64,000 nucleotides of DNA from Aphidius gifuensis (Eukaryota; Arthropoda; Insecta; Hymenoptera; Braconidae): NCBI RefSeq assembly GCF_014905175.1, contig NW_025220590.1:1-64000 (forward strand). The letters run 5' to 3'. The first letter of the stretch is position 1; each line of letters begins with the position of its first letter. This document shows positions 37,482-47,011 of this stretch, in pieces. Made by a program: the position numbers and the translations under genes. The notes under the pieces are model-generated. The model was not told where the DNA came from and searched no databases. It saw only the letters and a program-made list of their open reading frames with translations.

Positions 37482-37844
37482 ATTATTTTACATAGTAATT
37501 TGTGTTTACCTGTAAAATGTTATTTTTTTAAAAATTTTTCTGGCAAAAGTATTTATAATTCAAATAAATATTATAGCATGAAATTAAAGATCTTTTCAAG
37601 AGCTGAAAAACGAGACCAATACGAGCTTTGTAAGTTCAAAACTGACAAAGTTATGCCTGATTGAAGTTAAAACGACATACGTCTACGTGCTAATTAGATG
37701 GAAAAAAGAAAAGTTCGATGAGCCAGCTCAAAAAAAATCTTAAAAAAAAAATTGTTTTGGGTTTTTCTTTGTTTCGTCATAGAGAACCAATTTAGCCCTC
37801 AGGAGGAGAAAAATAAAAATATTTTTTTTTTTTGGACAGGTCTA
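37482..37844. repeat. Right terminal inverted repeat of the hAT-like element
   Basis: Mirror copy of the left repeat, ending GGACAGGTCTA. The similarity of the two arms indicates recent activity. It is preceded by an (ATT)n/(TTA)n microsatellite near 37360-37410, matched by a similar run near 33990-34080 on the other side. Confidence 0.85.
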
Positions 37845-38538
37845 ATATACATATATTATTCGACGACGAAATAAATAATAATATAATCTACGACGAGAAA
37901 ATAATAAATAATGAAATAATCTACGATGAAATAAATGAAATAAATATATGTTACGCACAAAGTAACGAAAATAATATTATCGACAATATGATAATCTACG
38001 ACGATGAAATAATAAATAATAATAATAATAATAATATGTATGTCAACGAGACAAAATATGATGACGATTGCAAGATTATAAAAAGTTTTAAAAATAATGT
38101 TCACAATGAAGTTAATAAAATAATAAAGTGCAAAGGTGTTAATACTAATGATATAAAAAAAATTAATGAAAAGAAAAATATTAGAAGCAGTGACAAAAGT
38201 GGTGAAGTGAGTGATAACACAGATATCGATGCAGTGAATCAAAAAAAAATAAAAATCAAAGAAATTATTAAAGTGTTCAAACAAAAAGAAATAAATAATT
38301 CTGTGAGTGTTAAAATTAATGAGTTGCATGGGTATTCAATATTCAGTAATAAAAAATTAAAATCAAGTATTTTGGAAATTAAAAATAAAATCATTGAGGG
38401 AATTAAAAATATTATTGCAAAATTTGATGAAGGGAAAAGACCTAGTAGAGGGAGATTAAAAATTAATGAAAAATATTATAATTCTTGTAAGAATCGGGTG
38501 GAGAGTATATGGGTTTGTAATACGCGGAAAAGGGGTAA

Positions 38539-38787
38539 GTGAAAGAAGAGTTCGCGGGACGCGAATTTTCGGGGGCAGGAGGATATATTATGTGGTATAA
38601 ATGGCAACGCCGTAATACTGCAATTAATTCAATGATAGCCGTCAGAAAAATGGAAAGAGAAAGTAATAAAAGAAAAGAACATCAAATCAACATGCACCTA
38701 CAACGAAATTGGAGAATCAGTTACAATTACAGTCGACTACAAGCAGAGCGGATGATCAAAGACCAGGAAGTTCTCAACTTCGCTTAA
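38539..38787 (+). CDS. Unrecognised basic ORF at the 3' side of the LTR element
   Basis: An 82-codon frame overlaps the end of the split ORF by 4 bases and starts at GTG, with no upstream ATG. The product is rich in Arg, Lys and Gln (REFSGAGGYIMWYKWQRR) and ends VLNFA. A GTAAGT donor at 38535 lies at the junction, so this frame might be reached by frameshifting or splicing instead of its own initiation. No family recognised. It may be chance. Confidence 0.25.
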   Translation: MKEEFAGREFSGAGGYIMWYKWQRRNTAINSMIAVRKMERESNKRKEHQINMHLQRNWRISYNYSRLQAERMIKDQEVLNFA

Positions 38788-39391
38788 ATAAAATATACAC
38801 CTGATTTTTTTTAAAGAATAGAATTAATATTTAATCGCAATAAAATCATTAGCAATTTATTTTTCAAAAATTTTGATATAGATGATAATAAGTAAATAAT
38901 TAATCATTATTTCTTAAATGGAAAGTTTTTCAATTCAAATCTAAATATAAATTCAATAATTAAAATAAAAAAATTAATCCCAATATTAATTAAAAAGAGC
39001 AATAAGAGCAATAAGAGCACTTTTACATTCAAATCTTAGATATAAAAAATATTAATTCAGATAATAAAAAAAATATTTGTTCTAAAATCAAATCAAAAAA
39101 AATTAATGCTAATTAATTAAATTTACAAAACAAAAAAAAAAAAAACAAAACAAAAAAATATTTCGATAAACAAATAAATATTAATATTTTTTAATCAATT
39201 TTGAATTCAGATATAATTCAAGTAGAATCGAAGAAATAGTGAAAAAAATATACAAATAATATAAAATATAAAAGATAAAAAAATAATAATATTTAAAAAG
39301 GGCTATATATATACTAATAATCATGGTATAATAAATAAAATCTTTTATCTTTTCTTTTCTTAATTCGTTGTAGTCGTTTTACAGACAAACA
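38788..39391. other. AT-rich 3' non-coding part of the LTR element
   Basis: A-rich and non-coding, lying between the last ORF and the polypurine tract. Confidence 0.6.
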
Positions 39392-39400
39392 ACGACTTTT

Positions 39401-39413
39401 TTAGGGGGGGAGT
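39401..39413 (+). other. Polypurine tract
   Basis: TTAGGGGGGGAGT immediately precedes the TGTGACG start of the 3' LTR. This is the plus-strand primer for reverse transcription. Confidence 0.85.
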
Positions 39414-40071
39414 TGTGACGTACTCGCTTTTGCAATTACGATTTTCACAATGTAATTCGATATTTCAAATATAAATTAATATTTCAACATTTTGTCAAAT
39501 TGTAAGTTAATAAATTCTTTTCTTTTCATTTTGCTGAAACATACAATATTTTAAGTCCGTTGAACCAAAGCTAAATAAAGTCAGCAATAATTAATTGCTG
39601 ATTATTATGAGAACCGTTTATAATTATTGGTCAAAAGATATTCCTACCACGAAATATTATTGTTACGAGTTCTATAAAAACCTACGTATTTTCGGAAACA
39701 ATTGCTCTCGTGAATAACTAATTATAAAGGTAACATCTACCTTTCTTTCGGCATATATTTAAAATCATGTAATTTATACAATAAATAAATAGTTTTACTT
39801 TAATTTGTGTTGTTAAATTAATTAACATTTACGCCATTTTTATTATCAAGTGATTATCATCAAGACATTTTCCATCTACAAGGTCGACCATCCAGATTGC
39901 CAACGCCTTAAAAACCTTCTTGATATTCACCTCTAACATCTTTAAAAATAAACTACGCACATTTACCTCTAATCCTGTTACCCGGTTGGGAATAACTAAA
40001 TAGAGGACTTTAAAATATTGTCTACTGACTTGTTTATTTTATTATAAACAAAATAAACCTGTCACGTAACA
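39414..40071 (+). repeat. 3' LTR (658 bp)
   Basis: It has the same ends as the 5' LTR and only scattered differences (for example AAACAATTGCTCTCG against AAACAGTTGCTGTCG). Followed by AATG. Confidence 0.95.
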
Positions 40072-40075
40072 AATG

Positions 40076-40576
40076 TAATTATACAAATTGGTTGTATGTG
40101 ATCGACGATTAAATTATGTCAAATTGTAGACATAAACGTAGCACTGACTTTACAATAAAATCACAGTAAATGTTAAATTTATTTGAATTTAAAATAAAAT
40201 TATTATACGAGACTTTTTCACTGTACTTTGTAAATTGTATTCAATATTGAATGGCTGACCACGAGGTCGTAAATTTGTATAATTAAATATTTAATTATTC
40301 TAAATAAATAACTGATTATTTATTATCGCAAAAATGTAATTTATTCTATTCAATATTTATTTGATTAGACAATGCAACACAATGCGTGCTTTGAATTTAA
40401 TTTACTCAAGCAAGAAAATTTAGGCCATGCGGTCGTAATTTATTTCAAGTTAAATTTGTAAATGATTTAATGAATTTAAATTAATGATTTAAGTAACCAA
40501 ATGTTACTTAAATATTATTGAAACAATAAATTGATAAAATAATCAATAAGATATCGAATAAGTATAACTTACAGTT
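40076..40576. other. AT-rich spacer
   Basis: No element or gene recognised. CGAGGTCGTAAATTTGTAT and ATGCGGTCGTAATTT near 40262 and 40430 look like a weak internal repeat. Confidence 0.4.
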
Positions 40577-41176
40577 GTGCTGATTTGTAGAAAATATTCT
40601 AAGTTTTTCAGAGCAATTAAAATGCGACGAGGCAAAGTGCCTATGCTAGTTAGAGCTGGAAGAGCTGGTGTAGGTCAAGGAACTAACTCTAACCGAGTGA
40701 CCGAGATCTAGCGATGAATCTCGCTCGATGCCCTCAGAACATAAGGGCAGGTGGGGATCCTTCGGGGATGTTCGGTTTTCCTCCTTGGTCCAGTTCCACT
40801 TTCCTTATGTCGACTATTTCTTATTGGTTGAGGAAAATCTTAGGATTTTCCAACCTTAATTAAAATTATTTCTAATTGTCTAATCATGACAGGAGTGGTA
40901 CCGAGAGAATCCCTATATTTTTGGGATTCTGTCGATATCACTCATAATATTAATTTATATTTAATTTTCCAAAATAAAATTGGCGGTAGATGCGCTTGGC
41001 AATAGTGCCGGCTCAAGTAGTTTGTTGGGGGTGCAAAACCTCTAGCTCCCTTAAATATGGTAACTTGACGATCTGCAAGATGGAGCTAGGGGTATTAAAA
41101 AGTACCCTCAATATTCAATGTATAATAATAGAAAGAAAAATGAAAAAGTTTGTGCGGCTTACCGCCGGACATTACA
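40577..41176 (-). repeat. Putative 3' LTR of the minus-strand retrovirus-like locus
   Basis: On the minus strand a purine-rich ACTATGGGGG (41186-41177) is followed by TGTAATGTCCGGCGG at 41176, the layout of a polypurine tract and LTR start. The following 600 bp are much less AT-rich than their surroundings and contain a TATA-like ATATTTAAGGG near 41055. The left boundary and any partner 5' LTR are not identifiable. The short frame at 40621-40710 (RRGKVPMLVRAGRAGVGQG) lies within it on the other strand and is probably meaningless. Confidence 0.4.
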
Positions 41177-41309
41177 CCCCCATAGTAAAACCTTTTGTTC
41201 AGGGAACGGAGTGTACGTTAACGGAAGGCTAGACGTACTGTTCCGTGATTAATGTACCTATTTTTACCTTAAATTTACATTACAGAAGTTTTTAATATCT
41301 ATTCGTAGA

Positions 41310-41600
41310 CTCTCGAAGTTCTTGAAGTTGAAGTTCTTGGAGTTTTTTTTTTTTTTTTGAAGTTGAAGTTCTTGAAGTTTGAAGTTCTCGAAGGTTGAAA
41401 TTCTTGAAGGTTGAAATTCTTGAAGTTGTTTAATGTTTGACGTTCTTGAAGTTTGAAGTTCTTGAAGTTGTTTAAAGTTTAACGTTCTTGAATTTGAAGT
41501 TCTTGAAGTTTGAAATTCTTGAAGTTGTTTAACGTTTGACGTTTTTGACGTTTGAAGTTTTTGAAGTTATTTAAAGTTTGACGTTGTTGAAGTTTTAAAG
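41310..41600. repeat. GAAGTTCTT-type simple tandem repeat
   Basis: Irregular runs of GAAGTTCTTGAAGTTTGAAG, with GTTTAACGTTCTTGA variants, lie between the putative polypurine tract and the stop of the first cysteine-rich gene. Confidence 0.85.
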
Positions 41601-41613
41601 TTTTAGGCTGGGC

Positions 41614-42663
41614 TCAGGCTCTTTTTGCAGCCTTGGCCATTCTTTGGGCGTAAAGTTCTTTGAGATCCTTGAAGGTCAAGAATTCTCTAACACAATCTGC
41701 ACATTTATTTGGGTCGTGTTGCTCCAACAATATCTCAGCGCAGTTTGCACAGCTGAGTGGCAGTTCTGGATCGTCAGACCACATGTGAGGATAGTCTATG
41801 TAGGTGTACTGGTTGTGATACTTTATCAGGTCACTTTTGTATGTACATGTCGCACACAATAGTTCTTCTCCCTCTGCTTGATGAATAGTGACTCCGTTGA
41901 TATAGGGAGCCCCTTTGAGACAGAACAGGACTCCAGCTTCCTTGAGCTCTTCTTCAACGTTGATTTGCCCTCTCTCAATTTTCCTTACTAGGTTGTTGGA
42001 TACCATGTCTAGTGGGCAACCGGGACGGTAACACCGTTGCAGGTATTGGAAAGTTTTCCTTGATTTTATTTGTTCTTTTGTGGTTGTTAATTCTTGAGGA
42101 CAATATTTTGTATCATGACCTCCGTTGCATTGTGTGCATTTATCAGTTGAGTCTTGGAATAGTGTTTCCAAGCCTATGTTTTCTTCTGTTTCTACCCAGT
42201 CTTCTTCTGCTTCTTTTTCTAGTTGTTTTTCCATGAGGGACTTGTGGAGACCTTGGTCTATTCCCCAGCCCTTATCTTCGTATGCACATTGTGCACACCA
42301 ATTTACTAGGTGGAATTTTGCTATCAGTAGTCTGCAGCGTCCACAGTAAATATCCACTTGGTCGTGGATATTGGCCCATAGCGTTGTGTTATGGGTTACT
42401 TCATATATTTTTTCCGATGTAATATCTCGTTCTATGTCATAGCAGCTTACGCAGTAAAAGGTCTCTGCGTATCTATCCTTGCTGCGATATACCACCAAAT
42501 CTTTGATCCCTGGACTTGGTTGGATGTCGTCCGCTTCCGCCTGCTTCAGTGACCTGACAGCATCGAGGTAATCTCCTCTTGGAGAGTACGAGGCGTCGAA
42601 CTCCTCCTACTTTGGATCTTGCGTCACGGTATATTGACATGTGACGTACTTCGCAGAAATCAT
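41614..42663 (-). pseudogene. Cysteine-rich zinc-module protein 1 (unrecognised)
   Basis: The ATG at 42663 opens a 349-codon frame, broken only by TAG at codon 19 (42607-42609). Residues 71-126 form a module C-x2-C-x32-C-x2-C-x12-C-x2-C (CVSC, CGRC, CAQC). A short CCHC knuckle, CTQCNGGHDTKYC, is at about 176-188. Residues 270-324 repeat the module (CATC, CANC, CADC) with spacings 31 and 12. A helix with KDLKELYAQRM ends the protein. The N-terminus and module match the neighbour at 43722-44932, so the two are paralogues and this one also has an internal duplication. Metal binding is inferred from paired cysteines. A nucleic-acid-binding or Gag-like role is suggested by the knuckle and the location, but I do not know the family. 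The TAG may be decay or an error. Confidence 0.6.
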
Positions 42664-42810
42664 GGTGGTGTGGTCGATTGGTTGATAAGTTCACAAAAAT
42701 TTATAAAAATCTAAACAGATTTGCAAAGTTCATTAGTTCACACATTTATTTTTATGTAATATTACCCGAATTATTTCTTAATCGTTAAATTCTAACTATA
42801 TTTTATTTTA
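42664..42810. other. Upstream region of cysteine-rich gene 1
   Basis: Short AT-rich stretch between the gene start and the MITE. No clear promoter. Confidence 0.3.
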
Positions 42811-43460
42811 CACGGAAAAAAATTTTTAGCTGCAGTCACGAGGCGTTTGGATAGTTAAAAAAAGATAGTTGATTTAATAATCAAGCCCGATATATTAAAT
42901 AGACAATCGGTTAGTTATTCCAGCCGACTGGATAGCTAGCGTGGCTAACCAACTCGTCAGGTTCAACATAATCTCAATGTCAACAGCTGTTGTGTTCATA
43001 ACCTGTCTTTTTTGACAGATGCACCAAATTATTATTAACAATGACTAAAATAATCCATATAGTTATTAAAAATTTAGCATAAGATTTTGTATTCAAGTTG
43101 GCGTTTATTTGGTGCATCAAATTATGTATAAAATTAATCAGATAATAATTTTAAAAATTAGTAAATGTACATTAATATATTGTTTTTACTTCGTATGTCT
43201 ATATACTTATAGTTATGCATATACGCAATCCTAAATAGCTACTACAGCGATACCAGCTTGTCAGGCTTTGGTTAGCTACCACAGCTATCCAAAGTATAGC
43301 TAATGTAACGAGTAGACACGCTGTTTTCACAAGAATAGTAACCTGTCAAATGTGGATTGCCAAAATAACAAACCTCTGCTAACTATCCAAAGGTTAGTTA
43401 GCCGTGGATAGGAGAGACAGCTATCTAGCTCGTTGCTGCAGCTAAAAATTTTTTTCCGTG
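42811..43460. mobile_element. MITE with CACGGAAAAAAATTTTTAGC ends (650 bp)
   Basis: The ends are inverted repeats, CACGGAAAAAAATTTTTAGC then TGCAG on both sides. The dinucleotide TA flanks each end, fitting a Tc1/mariner-type target. The interior contains further inverted pieces (GGATAGCT / AGCTATCC types) and no ORF. It separates the two cysteine-rich genes. Confidence 0.75.
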
Positions 43461-43721
43461 TAGAAGGATAAGCAACTTATCGAGATTGTTCATCCTTCTA
43501 CCCTAGGACGTATTTATTTGTAATTATTAAAAATTCACCCAGAAAGGAAGGAAGGACTTCTTGATGCTTAATCTTTTTAGATTTATTAATAATAAAAATT
43601 CCTTAAAGTTAATGGTCTCTATTATTAGACGCGCTTATTCGAAAAGAATATAATAATTAAAGATATGAAAAATTTTTTTGTTTGTTTTTTTTTTTGTTGT
43701 TTTTTTTTTTTTTTTTTTTTT

Positions 43722-44932
43722 CTAATCCTCCTGTCTTCTGCTTGTTTTTCTTAGCAGAAATTTGTTATTCTTCCGCGATACTGGGAAGTTGTACCAGGGT
43801 TCATATTTTTTATTGTGAAGGCTATTGGGTTCGTGGAGGTTGACCTTTTTTCGAGGCTTTGACAGTTTACTGCGATGTGACCAATGTTGCCACATGAATA
43901 ACATCGGCGACGAGATACAGGTACAGTGGGTTTACACTTGGAGCATTTTTTATCTTATGCTTTCCGCTGTTCCAGAATTTTCCGTTGTTGAATAACCTCT
44001 GCTTGGCTTTGATCAAGATTGATTAAAGACCACAAACTTGGACAACAGTTAGTGATGTGATATCCTGATTTGCAGAATTCACAATCTCTGTCGTCTAAAT
44101 TTTCAAATGTTTCCAGCTTATCTTGGATTAACTCTAACTTGATAGTAGCTCATTTTGCTGCCAACCAACTTGGACATTGTCCTGCAGAGTGGTCGTTACC
44201 ACAAAGTTGACATTGAATTTTGTGATTTTTGACCATAGCTTCTGCTTTCTGGATTTTGGTTAAATGGTAACGCAACTCATCCCTGTGAGTGTCGTCTGGT
44301 CCCCGACTGGTAAGTTTAACTGAGGCAGTTGGGCATACATTTGTGGATTTTGTTTTCATTTGAATAACATAATCTCTTGGTGTCAGTTCGCGTGGGGGAT
44401 TTCGATTTGTTGCGGTATTCGATGGGTGTAGCCAGTTCAAATTTGATGCTGGTTCCCAAGGTGTACTAATGAAACCCCGCACTATGATTGTCTTATATTC
44501 GTTTAGCAGGTTATCATGAAGGACATATTCCGCTAAACAGTCTTCGCATTCTTCCGCCCGTTTTTCTATTAACAGGGTTTGTTGGCATTTATGGCAATTT
44601 AAATTAAAGTTTCTTTCCAAAGTTAACAGATGAAACCTATGTACAATTTTGTGGAAACGAGATTCTGAATTTCTAAATGTTTTTGCGTAACACGGTACGC
44701 ACGACAATTCTTCCCTCGGGTCGTTCGGTTTCTTTTTAATGATTACTGTGTCCACACCCTCTTTTAATTGTATGCAAGAGTCTGGGCTGATACCATAGAA
44801 CAAGCTGGCACAACTTGTTCTTTTGGCTAAAACCACTCTTTCCAGCTGGGCAGAAGACCATTCTGTTGAACACCTACGTAGTTGGCATTTTCGCAGGTTT
44901 TCTGCTGCTATTAAATATTGTGGCGCTGCCAT
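43722..44932 (-). pseudogene. Cysteine-rich zinc-module protein 2 (unrecognised)
   Basis: The ATG at 44932 opens 260 codons to a TGA at 44150-44152. The same frame continues through a TAA near 43955 and carries on for about 60 more codons. Residues 78-132 hold the module C-x2-C-x31-C-x2-C-x12-C-x2-C (CVPC, CHKC, CEDC). Near residue 244 is CQLCGNDHSAGQC, a knuckle with a 3-residue second gap, as in protein 1. After the first stop come CEFCKSGYHITNC and, after the second, CYSCGNIGHIAVNC, a canonical CCHC. The start (AAPQYL) and the approach to the module (GVDTVII...EELSC) align with protein 1. A nucleic-acid-binding role is likely by analogy with nucleocapsid knuckles. The two stops suggest decay. 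Confidence 0.6.
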
Positions 44933-45061
44933 TTTTTGATGGTATTATTCTGTAATAGTAGGCAGACATGCGGATTTCTTTTAGTATTTTTACCTACTTG
45001 ACACGAATTTTCTTACGTAACTTAGATCTAGCAGACGAATTATCGTAGTAGTGGCCTTCCT

Positions 45062-45098
45062 TGAAGGGGTAATTAATTCATGATTAATTATTCCTTCA
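45062..45098 (+). other. Strong imperfect hairpin
   Basis: TGAAGGGGTAATTAAT faces ATTAATTATTCCTTCA across a short loop. With two G-U wobbles, the stem pairs completely as a plus-strand RNA. It lies between the start of cysteine-rich gene 2 and the ORF at 45323. Function unknown. Confidence 0.45.
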
Positions 45099-45322
45099 AT
45101 CGGAGAAGGTATTTTTCAGACAAAAACATTAAAATTATTTACTTATATGATATAGGAATAATTGTTTAGGGCGTAAATTATAACAGTGAAATTTAATAAT
45201 AAAAAAAAATTATTATTTATTAAAAAAAAATTGGTGTTCTTAATGGCTATACATCATGGTAAAACGAGAATATTTGAGGACAATCATCCGAAGTTCCGGC
45301 ATCATCGGACTTCTGTAGGCAC

Positions 45323-45763
45323 CTAACACTGCAGTGGCGTGTATCGTCCTGACGTTCGTGGAGGAGGAACATCATCGAATAACCAGTTCCCTTCACCAAC
45401 GCTGTTTCCAATTCTTCTTTTTCTGAGTGGTCTCTTTGGTGTCGAGATCCTTGGATCCCAAAAATGTTCACCTAACACGTTGTCGTCATCGGAATATGGC
45501 CGATATGGGGCGGAAGCAATTTTTTCCATTGTTTTTTGAAGTTCTAACTCTTTGGTGTACCGTATCCATTCGCAAACTCTATCATTACAGGAGAGAGACC
45601 ATTCTATCCCCCGTATTCCGTGAGTTTGTCGTTGTGTGAGTAACCATCCCAGAGGTGGTTTTCGTTTTTTCATATAATTCATTTCTATTGATTCATCGAT
45701 GAGAGATTTGGATTCGGAGTCCTCTGGCGATAGATCTTTATTTAGGAGGTGTTGTGTTTCCAT
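45323..45763 (-). CDS. Unrecognised 146-codon ORF downstream of the glycoprotein
   Basis: The frame is open from ATG 45763 to the stop at 45323. The product starts METQHLLNKDLSPED and is charged. It contains the segment KKRKPPLGWLLTQ, a Trp/Cys-containing middle (GIEWSLSCNDRVCEW) and a basic, proline-rich end (KRPLRKRRIG, DVPPPRTSGRYTP). No signal peptide or membrane segment is visible. It lies between the glycoprotein remnant and the cysteine-rich genes on the same strand, 160 bases after the former. I do not recognise the family. Continuous openness and balanced composition in AT-rich DNA make it a credible gene. Confidence 0.5.
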   Translation of the reverse strand: METQHLLNKDLSPEDSESKSLIDESIEMNYMKKRKPPLGWLLTQRQTHGIRGIEWSLSCNDRVCEWIRYTKELELQKTMEKIASAPYRPYSDDDNVLGEHFWDPRISTPKRPLRKRRIGNSVGEGNWLFDDVPPPRTSGRYTPLQC

Positions 45764-45923
45764 CTACAATCAAATTTAAAACAAAGACCCATCCAACACA
45801 CATATATCGTAAATTTATTACCTTTCATTGTTTACCATGATGTTTATTAAACATAACTTAAAGTTTAACTTATTACTAGTATTATTATTATAGGGTTTTT
45901 TTTTTTTTTATTTTTATTATTAA

Positions 45924-47011
45924 TTATGTTGGTTTTGGTTGGGGAATCGGGCGGTATTTGTTATTGACCGGAGCAGTAGGGTACAAGCCTGTTTCTACGT
46001 TTTTGGGGAGCAGTTCGATGTCAGGAGAGATCTCCTTGAAGTATTCCCCATCGTTAGTTCGCTTAGTTTTACGTTCGTGTAAGAGCCCAGTGGCCAGAGT
46101 TGACCATAGTGCTGCTAATAAATGTACTGACCAACCGTATACAGCGTGGAGGGCGTAACCATGTAGAATGGTATCCGCTATTGTCTTAAAAATGTGCACA
46201 ATAGTGAATATTCCAATAATTCCAGCGCTAATATTACCAAAGTAAGTGAATTTACCCCATGTCTTTTCCCAAACACTTTCAGATATCTTTTCAAAATCCT
46301 CATCGCTGAAGATCCCCATATAGGATCTTTTAGCGTATACAAGATTTGTACCAGAAGCTTGAGCTGCGAAGTCGCTCAATATCATGGATCTCTCAATAGG
46401 GAACATGATTCTTTCTCTCATGTTCTGTAAATCTTCTGAGGTGTAAATACCTGATGAGGCTAGTTCTGTCAATGCGTTTCATCTCCAGCTAGCTGTAGTG
46501 GCAGGTTTCAAGATTGAAGGTGTTTCTCCCAAGACTGGATTAGGAATAAATTTGTACCATAGATTGTCAATTTTAAAATATTGTGGTAGGGGGCCGTTAC
46601 ATGGTAATTGAGTTGCCTCAGGGGTTATGATGTGTGTGCGAGGAGTCATGAACATACTTTTATTTCTACCTTTCGTGATGGGTAAATTGCTGTAGCATTT
46701 ACCATCTTGTCTTATTTTTACCTCCACAGCTACACATTGAATCATATGAACTTCTCCTGCTACTATTGCTGTGTAACCAGGTTTACCATATATTGGTAGG
46801 CGAATTCATCGGGGAGGTTTGCAGCGAGGGACAGGCTTGCACGCAGTTGCTTCCTTTCTAATCTACATTCATTTTCTAATAAATTATAATATAAATCGCT
46901 CATCTGATTCCTTGCCCAACGCTCTACATAAACGAACTTAGCATTTACATAACTCATCATATCGTGGGTTTCAAGATCGTTTCTTTCTTTGGTCGAAAGT
47001 GTTTTTAATGG
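45924..47011 (-). pseudogene. Chuvirus-like glycoprotein (env-type) remnant
   Basis: This is the C-terminal half of a viral-type membrane glycoprotein, the class of surface protein that arthropod retroelements have taken up from chuvirus-like viruses. The upstream part (46960-46763) has a helical segment with conserved Tyr/Trp/Cys. A frameshift near 46790 separates it from a cysteine-containing segment (46745-46482). A TGA at 46479-46481 precedes the last 180 codons, which carry hydrophobic segments near residues 70-130, a Trp-rich stretch and a short proline-rich tail ending at 45924. The N-terminal half and signal peptide are absent. The region follows the protease frame directly. The chuvirus assignment comes from recognising the arrangement, not from a search. 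The gene is inactive as it stands. Confidence 0.6.

Larger units (their letters stand above)
33568..37844 (-). mobile_element. hAT-like DNA transposon, 8-bp TSD, apparently intact
   Basis: The ends are TAGACCTGTCC and GGACAGGTCTA, the tips of near-identical terminal inverted repeats of roughly 360 bp (33568 to about 33935, and about 37482 to 37844). ATATACAT flanks both sides (33560-33567, 37845-37852). An 8-bp duplication and a TAG start fit hAT-type elements, though the fifth base is C where the hAT consensus has G. The transposase gene on the minus strand is spliced and open throughout. The element lies inside the ORF of the LTR retrotransposon, so it arrived later. Confidence 0.9.
33241..38542 (+). 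pseudogene. Internal ORF of the LTR element, split by the nested transposon
   Basis: The ATG at 33241 (FNGRTFQDEMDR) opens 109 codons that run into the transposon's terminal TAG at 33568. The same frame resumes exactly after the second target copy, at 37853, and ends at TGA 38540. The pre-insertion ORF was therefore about 338 codons. The product is rich in Asn, Ile, Asp and Lys, has a helical N-terminal part and a low-complexity middle (DDEINNN-type repeats), and ends basic. It holds no zinc knuckle or enzymatic motif. Its position suggests a Gag-like or accessory protein, but I do not recognise it. GTAAGT at 38535-38540, overlapping the stop, could be a splice donor. Confidence 0.6.
32361..40071 (+). 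mobile_element. Non-autonomous LTR retrotransposon, TSD AATG
   Basis: Both LTRs (32361-33017, 39414-40071) run TGTGACGTAC...CACGTAACA and differ by only a few substitutions and single-base indels, so insertion was recent. AATG lies at 32357-32360 and 40072-40075. A perfect tRNA-Leu primer site and a polypurine tract are present. Without the nested transposon, the interior is about 2.1 kb, with no protease, RT or integrase. The element must have been mobilised in trans, perhaps by the tRNA-Leu-primed family seen at 4100, whose leader is similar (TCGCGRGAGTCA). Confidence 0.93.

Noticed and set aside
37856..38329. 157-codon minus-strand hydrophobic ORF
   Set aside because: Antisense of the Asn/Ile-rich ORF of the LTR element. 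Its Tyr/Ile/Phe composition is the complement of that coding sequence.
40990..41232. 80-codon plus-strand ORF with scattered Cys residues
   Set aside because: It starts within the putative minus-strand LTR and shows no conserved spacing. LTR sequence explains it better.
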